Positions 1 to 6,600 of a stretch of 12,711 nt of DNA are shown here, piece after piece; the stretch's first letter is position 1; every line of letters begins with the position of its first letter. A program made the translations under genes and the position numbers. This DNA comes from an uncultured Bacteroides sp. GTDB lineage: Bacteria; Bacteroidota; Bacteroidia; Bacteroidales; Bacteroidaceae. The stretch is taken from positions 1 to 12,711 of the forward strand of contig CABROZ010000061.1 in the NCBI GenBank assembly GCA_902472795.1, given 5' to 3'. The notes below the pieces were generated by a model. The model made no database searches and was not told where the DNA came from. It saw only the letters and a list, made by a program, of their open reading frames with translations.

Positions 1-562
1 GATATTTCAGCATGCCCGACGTGTTGAACATCTGACGGCTGAGGTGCGACATGTTCATCTTCATGGCATTCATCTGGATCTGGAAGTCCAGCCGGTCGTT
101 TAACTTCTGTCCGTAGCCTATCGAAGCCTCGTTCAGCCGGCCGATGCCGGGCAGTGAAGTCTGGCTGCCTGCCCCCGTCAGATAGCCCCTGCCGAGGCGT
201 GTCATCACGCCCCCGGTGCTGTAGTCGCCCCGGTAGAGCGGCGAAGGATTGGTGTAGTAAGGGATGACGGGCATTGCATCGAGCGAGAATCGGGGTGTCG
301 GTGCGGCCACCTCGGGCATGCCAAGCCCTTGTTGCGAAGGCAGATCCGGAGCAGCCTTCACTAACTCCATCAGGTCGGGAGCCACGATTTTCGGGGTATT
401 CACCCGCGGAACATACGGCAGTTCGCCGTTTCCAAAATCAACGCGAAGCGTGTCGCGGGGTGCATCCTCCGCCCCGGCCTGTGCCCACGCGCCATGCGGC
501 AGCAACGCCGCCAGCAGGCTGCATACCACCACTTTCAGACAGACTCTCCGTACGATGTACAT
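1..562 (-). CDS. Secreted protein of unknown function, 3' part outside the window
   Basis: Reading the minus strand from an ATG at 562 gives at least 187 open codons running off the left edge. Residues 1-27 form a clear signal peptide: basic start (MYIVRR), hydrophobic core VVVCSLLAALL, and an AWA cleavage site before Q28. The mature part begins acidic and proline-rich. From about residue 140 it shows a G-I-G-R-L-N-E-A-S-I-G-Y stretch and alternating polar/hydrophobic residues (KLNDRLDFQIQMNAMKMNM), which suggests beta strands and perhaps an outer-membrane or periplasmic barrel-like fold; that is inference. I do not recognise the family. The start is supported by the signal peptide and by an unusually strong Shine-Dalgarno sequence, GGAGGAGG, directly upstream. 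The 5' leader is about 115 nt and GC-rich if the promoter proposed at 684-691 is right. The gene lies downstream of miaB on the same strand but 480 bases away, so it is probably transcribed separately. Confidence 0.75.
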   Translation of the reverse strand, partial: MYIVRRVCLKVVVCSLLAALLPHGAWAQAGAEDAPRDTLRVDFGNGELPYVPRVNTPKIVAPDLMELVKAAPDLPSQQGLGMPEVAAPTPRFSLDAMPVIPYYTNPSPLYRGDYSTGGVMTRLGRGYLTGAGSQTSLPGIGRLNEASIGYGQKLNDRLDFQIQMNAMKMNMSHLSRQMFNTSGMLKY

Positions 563-564
563 AT

Positions 565-575
565 CCTCCTCCTTT
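565..575 (-). promoter_or_regulatory. Strong Shine-Dalgarno sequence of the secreted protein gene
   Basis: On the minus strand the bases before the ATG at 562 read AAAGGAGGAGGAT. AAGGAGG is 5 nt from the start codon, and a second GGAGG register lies even closer. Genes in this phylum usually lack such sites, and none of the other starts in this window has a comparable one. It fixes the start of this gene. Confidence 0.7.
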
Positions 576-683
576 CTTGTTTCGAACAGCCCGGACCGCC
601 GCCTGCCACCTCCGGCACCTGCGGGCGAAGCCACCGCTGCCGCAGCGCGTCGGGACAGAGGCTTCCGTCGCGGGCTCTACTTA

Positions 684-691
684 CAAAAATA
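684..691 (-). promoter_or_regulatory. Putative -7 promoter element of the secreted protein gene
   Basis: The minus strand reads TATTTTTG, an exact match to the Bacteroidetes -7 motif TAnnTTTG. No convincing TTTG -33 box lies at the usual distance. Transcription would start near 677-680, leaving a GC-rich leader of about 115 nt before the ATG at 562. Confidence 0.4.
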
Positions 692-892
692 GCAAAATCC
701 CCGTTTCCCTCATACGGACAGCAGCAATTTTATACATTATTCAACCTTTGCCCGCACGGGCCCGGCACATTCTACAAAAGTTAAGAGAAAGAAGCGTACG
801 ACAGCACTCTGTAAGGAATATTCTTAATCGGAAAGCAGCCTACGGCCGATTCCGTAACTGCCTGAATATGAGTGGGGTTAAAATCAGCCTAT

Positions 893-980
893 CTAAGTAT
901 AGGACTGAGGGTACCTAAGTATAGGACTGAGGGGGTCTAACTATACGACCGAGGGTACCTCAGTATAGGACTGTGACCGG
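893..980. repeat. 22-bp tandem array, four units
   Basis: Four adjacent units of exactly 22 bp lie at 893-914, 915-936, 937-958 and 959-980. Units 1 and 2 both begin with the 19 bases CTAAGTATAGGACTGAGGG. Unit 3 differs at a few positions (CTAACTATACGACCGAGGG). Unit 4 keeps CTCAGTATAGGACTG and then diverges. There are no spacers, and 22 is not a multiple of 3, so this is neither a CRISPR array nor a coding repeat. Part of unit 3 is repeated inverted just outside the array. Confidence 0.85.
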
Positions 981-996
981 CACCCTCGGTCGGTAT
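943..996. repeat. Inverted repeat pairing array unit 3 with flanking sequence
   Basis: CGACCGAGGGT at 946-956 is perfectly complementary to ACCCTCGGTCG at 982-992, an 11-bp stem with a 25-nt loop containing most of unit 4. Past a one-base bulge, ATA (943-945) can also pair with TAT (994-996). Neither strand has a T-run directly after the stem, so it does not look like an intrinsic terminator. Confidence 0.6.
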
Positions 997-1041
997 GAGT
1001 ATATTATAAAGAAAAATAACTGTCCGCAATGCAGGGAGGCG

Positions 1042-2415
1042 TCAGGCTGACACCTCTTCGCCCTTCAGCGTGGCCGAGCTGGCTTCGGTGATTCGCACCT
1101 GCACGAAGTCGCCTATGCGGTGTGTGCCGCGGTCGAACACCACTACCCTGTTCTGTTCCGTCCGTCCGAACAGCTGGTCGCGGCTGCGCTTGCTCACCCC
1201 CTCGACCAGCACCTCGAAGGTCTGCCCCACACAGCGTGCGTTGGCCTCGGCCGACAGGCGGTTCTGCAAAGCGATGATTTCGTTCAGTCGGCGTATCTTC
1301 ACCTCCTCGGGCACGTCGTCGGGCAAGTACTTGCTGGCATAGGTGCCCGGGCGTTCGCTGTACTTGAACATGAAGGCCGCGTCGTAGGCGCACTCCTCCA
1401 TCAGCGACAGCGATTGCCGGTGGTCTTCCTCGGTCTCACTGGAGAAGCCCGAGAAGATGTCGGTCGAAAGTCCGCAGCCGGGGATGATGCGGCGGATGGC
1501 TGCTACACGCTCCAGATACCACTCACGGTCGTACTTGCGGTTCATCAGCTTCAGAATGCGGCTGCTTCCGCTCTGCACGGGCAGGTGGATGTGCTTGCAG
1601 ACGTTGGGCATGTCGGCAATGACGTGCAGTGTCTCGTCGCTCATGTCCTTGGGGTGCGACGTAGTGAAGCGCACACGCATGCCGGGAGCAGCCTCGGCCA
1701 CCCGGCGCAGCAGCATCGGGAAAGTCACCACCTCCCCGTCGGCGCGCTCGAAACGGTACGAATTGACGTTCTGCCCCAGCAGGGTCACTTCCTTGTAGCC
1801 TTTCTGCTGCAGGTCGGCCACCTCGCGCAAGATGCTTTCCACGTCGCGGCTGCGTTCGCGTCCCCGCGTATAGGGAACTATGCAGTAAGTACAGAAGTTA
1901 TTGCATCCGCGCATGATGGACACAAAGCCCGAAATGTGATTGCCGCAGATGCGCGAAGGCACGATATCGCGGTAGGTCTCCGTGGTGGACAGTTCCACGT
2001 TGATGGCTTTCTCACCCGCCTCTACCGCCGCAATCAGGTCGGGCAGCGTCAGGTAGGCATCGGGACCCGCCACCAAGTCCACATGATGGTTGGCAATGAG
2101 GTCTTCCTTCACCCGCTCGGCCATGCAGCCCAGCACGCCCACGATGAGCCCGCGATGCTTCTTTTTCATCGAGTTGAAGAACTCTAAGCGGTTCAGAATC
2201 TTCTGCTCGGCATTATCGCGCACCGAGCAAGTATTCAGAAACACCGCATCTGCCTCGTCCAGCGTCTCGGCCACTGAATATCCGGCCATTTTCATGATCG
2301 ACGCAACCAGCTCACTGTCTGCCACGTTCATCTGGCAGCCATACGTTTCGATGAACAACTTCTTGTTGTCACCGGCAGTTGCAGATTTTAAGTCTGCTCC
2401 CGTTTGATTTTCCAT
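1042..2415 (-). CDS. miaB: tRNA-2-methylthio-N6-dimethylallyladenosine synthase MiaB
   Basis: This cytosolic radical-SAM enzyme adds a methylthio group at C2 of N6-isopentenyladenosine-37 in tRNAs that read UNN codons. The 457-residue length is normal for MiaB. The N-terminal methylthiotransferase (UPF0004) domain begins KLFIETYGCQMNVADSE and carries the three cysteines for the auxiliary [4Fe-4S] cluster at C27, C63 (LNTCSVR) and C97 (LGCMAER). The radical-SAM motif C171-xxx-C175-xx-C178 sits in MRGCNNFCTYCIVPYTRGRE. A TRAM RNA-binding domain occupies roughly the last 65 residues. The QMN motif and the IVPYTRGRE stretch fit MiaB better than the paralogues RimO or MtaB. The ATG at 2415 gives a short polar extension before the domain, and a TAnnTTTG element lies about 28 bases upstream. 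It appears monocistronic: the next gene on this strand is 480 bases away, and the upstream neighbour is divergent. Confidence 0.96.
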   Translation of the reverse strand: MENQTGADLKSATAGDNKKLFIETYGCQMNVADSELVASIMKMAGYSVAETLDEADAVFLNTCSVRDNAEQKILNRLEFFNSMKKKHRGLIVGVLGCMAERVKEDLIANHHVDLVAGPDAYLTLPDLIAAVEAGEKAINVELSTTETYRDIVPSRICGNHISGFVSIMRGCNNFCTYCIVPYTRGRERSRDVESILREVADLQQKGYKEVTLLGQNVNSYRFERADGEVVTFPMLLRRVAEAAPGMRVRFTTSHPKDMSDETLHVIADMPNVCKHIHLPVQSGSSRILKLMNRKYDREWYLERVAAIRRIIPGCGLSTDIFSGFSSETEEDHRQSLSLMEECAYDAAFMFKYSERPGTYASKYLPDDVPEEVKIRRLNEIIALQNRLSAEANARCVGQTFEVLVEGVSKRSRDQLFGRTEQNRVVVFDRGTHRIGDFVQVRITEASSATLKGEEVSA

Positions 2416-2658
2416 TATTCTTTAAGTTTATGATTTCGCGAGCAAAGATAATGAAAGCTTCGCCAACTCCCATCAGCCCCCACCCCATAAAATAGCAACA
2501 CAACCGGCGTGCGCGCCCACACACTGACAAAACACCAATGACAGCCTCCATTTTTCCCTGAAATCGGCCGAAAAGAAAAGAAAACGAAACAGAAACACCC
2601 CTTTCGAGAGCCATTTTCATAATTAATGTTAAGGCAAAAAACATTTTCTAAGCGTTAA
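2416..2658. other. Left part of the miaB divergent intergenic region
   Basis: Apart from the miaB promoter element I see nothing functional in these 243 bases. The stretch from about 2461 to 2600 is rich in A and C on the plus strand (G/T-rich on the minus strand). A short minus-strand frame crosses it and enters miaB in another frame, but it has no recognisable protein features. The sequence becomes AT-rich near 2640, approaching the promoter at 2659. Confidence 0.5.
2443..2450 (-). promoter_or_regulatory. Putative -7 promoter element of miaB
   Basis: The minus strand reads TATCTTTG, an exact TAnnTTTG match, 28 bases before the miaB ATG, implying a leader of about 23 nt. No TTTG box lies at the usual -33 distance. 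Confidence 0.5.
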
Positions 2659-2690
2659 TTTGGTAAAAAAAGAATTATTTTACATTTTTG
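2659..2690 (+). promoter_or_regulatory. Bacteroidetes-type promoter of the candidate small RNA
   Basis: TTTG at 2659-2662 is followed after 18 bases by TACATTTTTG at 2681-2690, close to the two-part TTTG / TAnnTTTG arrangement at its normal spacing. The intervening sequence is very AT-rich. Predicted transcription start is about 5 bases after the final G, near A2695. This is the only promoter in the window with a visible -33 TTTG at normal spacing. Confidence 0.6.
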
Positions 2691-2694
2691 TGCA

Positions 2695-2773
2695 ATGAAA
2701 GAAACATTAGATTTTTTCATAGTTAAGGTTTAGGTTAAAAAAATTAAGGGGAGCTGTGAAGCTGCCCTTTTTT
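2695..2773 (+). ncRNA. Candidate small RNA of about 80 nt with its own promoter and terminator
   Basis: The stretch between the promoter at 2659-2690 and an intrinsic terminator at 2746-2773 is a compact transcription unit. Its predicted 5' end folds at once: 2695-2703 (ATGAAAGAA) can pair with 2712-2720 (TTTTTTCAT) as nine base pairs with one G-U, closing an 8-nt loop. A single-stranded purine-rich middle (TTAAGGTTTAGGTTAA) follows, then the terminator hairpin with a GUGA tetraloop. The first three bases are also an ATG opening a 12-codon frame, MKETLDFFIVKV, ending TAG at 2733; with the predicted start this would be leaderless. A separate promoter for the next gene lies downstream, which favours an independent RNA over an attenuator. 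I cannot assign it to a named RNA family. Confidence 0.5.
2746..2773 (+). terminator. Intrinsic terminator of the candidate small RNA
   Basis: AAGGG pairs with CCCTT and AGCT with AGCT around one G-G mismatch, closed by a GTGA (GNRA-type) tetraloop at 2756-2759. A run of six T follows at 2768-2773. Stem plus U-tract is typical of Rho-independent termination on the plus strand. Confidence 0.75.
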
Positions 2774-2809
2774 ATTGCCCAAATGTTAGGGGCTATCAGA
2801 TTAATTGAC

Positions 2810-2817
2810 TACCTTTG
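2810..2817 (+). promoter_or_regulatory. Putative -7 promoter element of the 2834 gene
   Basis: TACCTTTG is an exact TAnnTTTG match 16 bases before the ATG at 2834, and lies after the small-RNA terminator. A TTAG at about 2786-2789 is a weak candidate for the -33 box. Confidence 0.5.
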
Positions 2818-2833
2818 GCGGTGAAAAACAAGC

Positions 2834-3277
2834 ATGCGTATGGAAGATATCTTCAAGTTTCTGTTAGTGGCAGGAATCATCGTGGTCGGAATCGTCAAGC
2901 AGTTCAGGAAGGAGGCCAGGAATACCGAAGCTCCTCCTGTGGACGAAAACGACATGCCCCTGCCCCACGAAGCCAATCCGCTACCCGAAAACTGGGGAGG
3001 AGAAACCTACGGAGGATACATCCCCGAGGGACCCAAACCGGAAGAGCGCGTCCAACCCGCCCCCCAGCAACGGAAAACTTCCAGACCCGAACCATTCATC
3101 CCGCGAAGAGACCGACAGACGTCATCGCACCGGATCAACCCGACTTCACAACCCACCGCCCCTCCGGCACCTGCCGGACAAGAGGCCGACCGTGCCGCTA
3201 CCGACTTCGACCTGCAGTCGATAGAAGAAGTGCGGCGGGGCATCATCTGGGCAGAAATACTGAACAGGAAATACTGA
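2834..3277 (+). CDS. Small membrane-anchored protein of unknown function
   Basis: The 147-residue product has three parts. Residues 8-21 (FKFLLVAGIIVVGI) form one N-terminal membrane helix followed by a basic stretch (KQFRKEAR), predicting an anchor with the bulk in the cytoplasm. Residues 30-120 are proline-, arginine- and glutamine-rich and probably disordered. The last 24 residues (SIEEVRRGIIWAEILNRKY) look like an amphipathic conserved tail; from memory, similar IIW-EILNRKY endings recur in small hypothetical proteins of Bacteroides, but no function is known to me. Two starts are possible, M1 at 2834 or M3 at 2840; the promoter at 2810-2817 allows both. The CoA-transferase gene begins 138 bases downstream without a clear TAnnTTTG element of its own, so the two may be co-transcribed. 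Confidence 0.75.
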   Translation: MRMEDIFKFLLVAGIIVVGIVKQFRKEARNTEAPPVDENDMPLPHEANPLPENWGGETYGGYIPEGPKPEERVQPAPQQRKTSRPEPFIPRRDRQTSSHRINPTSQPTAPPAPAGQEADRAATDFDLQSIEEVRRGIIWAEILNRKY

Positions 3278-3415
3278 ATACGGCTGCCGACACCGGCCAC
3301 ACGCACACAGAAGCCGACCTTACACGACCAAGGCCCGACAACGCCGGAGTGGAAACGGATGCCTGCAACACCCAATCCCGGAAATCTTTAACATCAAAAA
3401 TATAATAGAACAATT

Positions 3416-4912
3416 ATGGCATTTAATTACATTTCAGCAGAAGAAGCTGCAAGCCTCATCAAACATGGCTACAACATCGGTTTGAGCGGATTTACGCCCG
3501 CAGGAACAGCCAAAGCCGTTACACACGCTCTGGCTGCCATCGCCGAAGAAGAACACGCTAAGGGAAACCCCTTCCAGGTAGGTATCTTTACCGGTGCATC
3601 GACCGGTGATGCATGCGACGGCATCCTGTCGCGCGCCAAGGCCATCCGCTACCGTGCCCCCTATACCACCAACAAGGACTTCCGCACAGCCGTGAACAAC
3701 GGTGAGATTGCCTACAACGACATCCACCTCTCGCAAATGGCACAGGAGCTGCGCTATGGATTCATGGGCAAAGTGAACGTAGCCATCATCGAAGCCTGCG
3801 AACTGACTGAAGACGGTAAAATCTACCTCACTGCCGCCGGTGGTATCGCTCCTACCGTATGCCGCCTGGCCGACATGATCATCGTCGAACTGAACGCTGC
3901 ACACAGCAAGGCAGCCATGGGTCTGCACGACGTCTATGAACCCCTCGACCCGCCTTACCGTCGCGAAATCCCCATCACCAAGCCCAACGACCGTATCGGC
4001 CTGCCTTACATCCAGGTTGATCCCAAGAAGATTGTGGGCGTGGTAGAAACCAACTGGCCCGACGAAGCACGCTCCTTCTCGGCTGCCGACCCCGTAACCG
4101 ACAAGATCGGACAGAACGTAGCCGACTTCCTGGTACACGACATGAAGCGTGGTATCATCCCGCAAAGCTTCCTGCCGCTGCAGAGCGGTGTGGGCAACAT
4201 TGCCAATGCCGTACTCGGTGCACTGGGACGCGACACTACCATCCCTGCCTTCGACGTATATACCGAAGTAATCCAGAACTCCGTCATCGGCCTGATTCGC
4301 GACGGCCGCGTGAAGTTTGCTTCAGGATGTTCGCTCACCGTTACCAACGACTGTCTGAACGGCGTATATCAGGACATGGACTTCTTCCGCGACAAACTGG
4401 TACTTCGTCCGTCCGAAATCTCCAACAGCCCCGAAGTCATCCGTCGTCTTGGCGTTATCTCCATCAATACCGCCATCGAAGCCGACATCTACGGTAATGT
4501 CAACTCTACCCACATCGGCGGAACGAAGATGATGAATGGTATCGGCGGCAGCGGCGACTTCACACGCAATGCCTACATCTCTATCTTCACCTGCCCGTCC
4601 GTTGCCAAGGAAGGCAAGATCAGCGCCATCGTCCCCATGGTATCGCACGCCGACCACAGCGAACACGATGTCAACATCATCGTCACCGAGCAGGGTGTGG
4701 CCGACCTCCGCGGCAAGAGCCCGAAGGAACGTGCACAGCTCATCATCGAGAACTGTGTTCACCCCGACTACAAGAACATCTTGTGGGATTACCTGAAACT
4801 GACCGACGGCAAGTCGCAGACACCGCACGCCATCCGCGCTGCCTTAGGCATGCACGCCGAGTTGGCCAAGAGTGGCGACATGCGCAACGTTGACTGGTCG
4901 CAGTATAAATAA
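3416..4912 (+). CDS. Acetyl-CoA hydrolase / succinyl-CoA:acetate CoA-transferase family protein
   Basis: This 498-residue class I CoA-transferase belongs to the AarC-like (succinate CoA-transferase) group, usually annotated as acetyl-CoA hydrolase in Bacteroides. Enzymes of this group move CoA between acetate and succinate (or a related acid) through a glutamyl-CoA thioester. The sequence shows the expected catalytic glutamate in VYTEVIQNS at E284, the upstream PLQSGVGNIANAVLG segment (about 254-269), and the glycine-rich GIGGSGDFTRNA loop near 376-386 before the C-terminal domain. No signal peptide is present, so it is cytosolic. In a succinate/propionate/acetate-forming fermenter it would plausibly link acetyl-CoA and succinyl-CoA pools; the true acyl acceptor cannot be read from sequence. 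The 138-base gap upstream holds no obvious TAnnTTTG, and a strong terminator follows. Length and motifs look intact. Confidence 0.92.
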   Translation: MAFNYISAEEAASLIKHGYNIGLSGFTPAGTAKAVTHALAAIAEEEHAKGNPFQVGIFTGASTGDACDGILSRAKAIRYRAPYTTNKDFRTAVNNGEIAYNDIHLSQMAQELRYGFMGKVNVAIIEACELTEDGKIYLTAAGGIAPTVCRLADMIIVELNAAHSKAAMGLHDVYEPLDPPYRREIPITKPNDRIGLPYIQVDPKKIVGVVETNWPDEARSFSAADPVTDKIGQNVADFLVHDMKRGIIPQSFLPLQSGVGNIANAVLGALGRDTTIPAFDVYTEVIQNSVIGLIRDGRVKFASGCSLTVTNDCLNGVYQDMDFFRDKLVLRPSEISNSPEVIRRLGVISINTAIEADIYGNVNSTHIGGTKMMNGIGGSGDFTRNAYISIFTCPSVAKEGKISAIVPMVSHADHSEHDVNIIVTEQGVADLRGKSPKERAQLIIENCVHPDYKNILWDYLKLTDGKSQTPHAIRAALGMHAELAKSGDMRNVDWSQYK

Positions 4913-4935
4913 TCCATCCACCGACGAAAACAGAC

Positions 4936-4991
4936 AACGGGCTGCAAGTGGTCAGGCAAAATGCCTCGACATTCACTTGCAGCCCGTTTTT
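4936..4991 (+). terminator. Strong terminator after the CoA-transferase gene
   Basis: AACGGGCTGCAAGTG (4936-4950) is perfectly complementary to CACTTGCAGCCCGTT (4974-4988), a 15-bp stem. Inside it sits a second small hairpin, AGGCA/TGCCT with an AAA loop (4954-4966). The plus strand continues into a T5 run at 4987-4991. The minus-strand dacB gene ends at 5013, so the element lies in a convergent gap. The minus strand has only a scattered T-tract after the stem, so it mainly serves the plus strand. Confidence 0.88.
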
Positions 4992-5012
4992 CTTATCCGG
5001 CCGGAAACGGCA

Positions 5013-6524
5013 TCAGTTGCCGGTGCCCGAAGTTGACTTCTTGCCGGTAACCGTCTTTACCACCTCCAAACAGACAGCATCCTGAAAGGCCCGTGCCTGT
5101 CGTGCCGAAAGCGCGTTCTGCGTCATGATGGCAAAGGCCACCCAGTGTCCGCCTTTCGTCTTCAGATAGCCGGCCAGCGCATTGATGCCGGTATAGGAGC
5201 CTGTCTTGGCATGTACCTGCCGGAAGGCCGGCGTGCCGTATCCCATGCGGTACTTCAACGTGCCGTCCATGCCGCTCACAGGCAGGGCCTTGTAGAGCGG
5301 ACCAAAGATGTCGGTGCGCGAATAGGCGTAGCGCAACATGGCCACCAACAGCTCGGGCGAGAGGTAGTCGTAGTGCGAAAGGCCGCAACCGTCGGCCAGT
5401 CTGTATTGGGAAGGATTCAGCCCGATCTTCCGAATCAGTGCCCGCATGGCGTCCAGCCCGTCGTTGGCAGAAACGCGTTTCTTGCCCGTGGCCAGTACGC
5501 CCGCGCGGCACAGCATGGCTTCGGCGTTCAGATTATCGCTCTCTTTCAGCATCACGTTGAGTACAGTCTGCATGGGGGTTTCGTGCCGTGCCAGCCTTAC
5601 GGCCAGCGAATCGTGCGGCAGTTCGCCGAAGCTGTAGGCCGACGCAATGGCTTCGCGGGTGCTGTCGGCAACGGACATACAGCGGATACCCGCTTCCTGC
5701 AAGCGCTCCACAAAGACGTGCATGAACATGCGACCCGAATCGAACAGGTTGAGCGACCGGGTTACTGCGGACTGCACATTGCCACGCAGGCTGACACAGT
5801 TACCGTTCTCCAACCAGTTGCGATCGACCTGCAAGGGACCTGCGGCAGAGTTACGGCTGCGTGTCCGGTTGTCCAAAGTATAATAGGTGGAAGTCGGACT
5901 GCATTCGACTCGTGCCGCCAAGCCGCGTTCGGCAGGACGCAGCGTGACTTGCAACACACCCTTGTTGAGCATCAGCGGCGAAAGGTAGGGCTGAAAGGTG
6001 GAAGGGGTATCGTCCCACAACCAGCCTGTCCCCCAATAGAGCGAATCTTTCATCGACACATCGCCTACAATGCGTCCGTCCAGCACACGGATGCCCCGCT
6101 CTGTCAGTCCGCCAATCAGCTCCTTCAGATCGGTTTCGTCCAGTTCGGGGTCGAAACCGCCCACGACGTACAGGTCGCCCTTCAGCGTATCGCCCACGAT
6201 GCGCCCACGGGTCCACAGTTCGGTGCGGAAAGGTTCGTCGATGCCCTGCTGCGACAGGGCCGTAATGGCCGTCATCACCTTCATGGTCGAAGCCGGGCGC
6301 GACAGCTTGTCGGCCTGATATTCGTAGAGCATACGTCCGGCAGTAAGGTCGTAAATGCAAAGGCCGGCATGGGCACCGGCGGGCAACTCATACTTCAACA
6401 AGGTATCGATGCGCGAGGCAAGTGTCGCCACACTGTCGGCCTGCTGTGCAGAGGCACGGTGCGCAAACAGCCAAGAAAACAAAAGCAGGCAACACGCCTG
6501 CAGGATAATCCGCTTCATAGTCAT
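5013..6524 (-). CDS. dacB: D-alanyl-D-alanine carboxypeptidase/endopeptidase (PBP4, peptidase S13)
   Basis: This 503-residue periplasmic serine peptidase trims or cleaves peptidoglycan stem peptides. Residues 1-26 are a signal peptide with a hydrophobic core (CCLLLFSWLFA) and an ASA cleavage site before Q27. All three penicillin-binding motifs are visible: S79-T-M-K82 with the nucleophile and general base, S329-D-N331, and K440-T-G442. S13 hallmarks GDLYVVGGFDPEL (116-128) and ADGCGLSHYDYLSP (377-390) are also present. The roughly 240 residues between the first two motifs correspond to the large insert that separates PBP4 enzymes from PBP5/6. Start choice lies between M1 (6524) and M3 (6518); MKRIILQ would be the more typical signal-peptide opening, and neither has a Shine-Dalgarno site. 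It follows lpdA on the same strand, but 311 bases of repeats lie between them. Its C-terminus faces the CoA-transferase terminator. Confidence 0.95.
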   Translation of the reverse strand: MTMKRIILQACCLLLFSWLFAHRASAQQADSVATLASRIDTLLKYELPAGAHAGLCIYDLTAGRMLYEYQADKLSRPASTMKVMTAITALSQQGIDEPFRTELWTRGRIVGDTLKGDLYVVGGFDPELDETDLKELIGGLTERGIRVLDGRIVGDVSMKDSLYWGTGWLWDDTPSTFQPYLSPLMLNKGVLQVTLRPAERGLAARVECSPTSTYYTLDNRTRSRNSAAGPLQVDRNWLENGNCVSLRGNVQSAVTRSLNLFDSGRMFMHVFVERLQEAGIRCMSVADSTREAIASAYSFGELPHDSLAVRLARHETPMQTVLNVMLKESDNLNAEAMLCRAGVLATGKKRVSANDGLDAMRALIRKIGLNPSQYRLADGCGLSHYDYLSPELLVAMLRYAYSRTDIFGPLYKALPVSGMDGTLKYRMGYGTPAFRQVHAKTGSYTGINALAGYLKTKGGHWVAFAIMTQNALSARQARAFQDAVCLEVVKTVTGKKSTSGTGN

Positions 6525-6542
6525 CTGTGATATTCAGTGAAG

Positions 6543-6573
6543 CAAATGAAGCAAAAAGCCGACGAATACGCAA
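6543..6573 (-). promoter_or_regulatory. Weak candidate promoter of dacB
   Basis: The minus strand reads TTCATTTG (6550-6543), one base from TAnnTTTG, with a TTG (6573-6571) 20 bases upstream. The transcription start would lie about 13-14 bases before the ATG at 6524. It overlaps the hairpin at 6551-6594, so both roles are tentative. Confidence 0.3.
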
Positions 6574-6594
6574 GCAGAAGCAGGGCTTTTTTGC
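6551..6594. repeat. Inverted repeat upstream of dacB
   Basis: GCAAAAAGCC (6551-6560) is complementary to GGCTTTTTTGC (6584-6594) with one bulged T, around a 23-nt loop. On the minus strand it sits about 27 bases before the dacB start and ends in T5. It could act as a weak terminator of leftward transcription from lpdA or as a leader structure of dacB. Confidence 0.45.
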
Positions 6595-6600
6595 GGCACA

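Larger units (their letters stand above)
563..1041. other. Intergenic region between miaB and the secreted protein gene
   Basis: These 479 bases hold no credible gene; the plus-strand open frames crossing them are proline/arginine-rich shadows. Bases 577-680 are GC-rich and form the likely 5' leader of the leftward secreted-protein gene. Bases 681-890 are mixed composition with nothing recognised beyond the promoter element. Bases 893-996 hold a 22-bp tandem array and a hairpin. Bases 1000-1020 are AT-rich just after the miaB stop; the minus strand carries a T5 run there, but I see no strong stem, so no clear miaB terminator. Confidence 0.6.

Noticed and set aside
274..918. Plus-strand open frames near the left edge
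   Set aside because: They are Pro/Arg-rich and antisense to a minus-strand frame with a textbook signal peptide and Shine-Dalgarno site.
893..980. CRISPR array
   Set aside because: The units are directly adjacent with no spacers, and no cas gene is present. The same holds for 6601-6732.
1120..2187. A 355-codon plus-strand open frame opposite miaB
   Set aside because: It is fully antisense to an unmistakable MiaB, is His/Ala/Gln-rich with no motif, and arises from the GC-rich codon positions of the real gene.
2369..2644. Minus-strand 91-codon frame upstream of miaB
   Set aside because: It overlaps the miaB start in another frame and crosses the miaB promoter element; no domain or conserved feature is visible.
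2695..2833. Classical peptide-controlled attenuator of the 2834 gene
   Set aside because: The 12-codon frame has no run of a single regulatory amino acid, no alternative antiterminator pairing is obvious, and the downstream gene has its own promoter element after the terminator. It was kept only as an alternative.
2815..3405. Alternative 196-codon plus-strand frame over the 2834 gene
   Set aside because: It is Arg/Thr/Pro-rich, starts at the promoter itself, and lacks the membrane helix and ordered tail of the 147-residue frame.
5145..6530. A 461-codon plus-strand open frame opposite dacB
   Set aside because: The minus strand carries all PBP4 catalytic motifs; the antisense frame has composition typical of a shadow.
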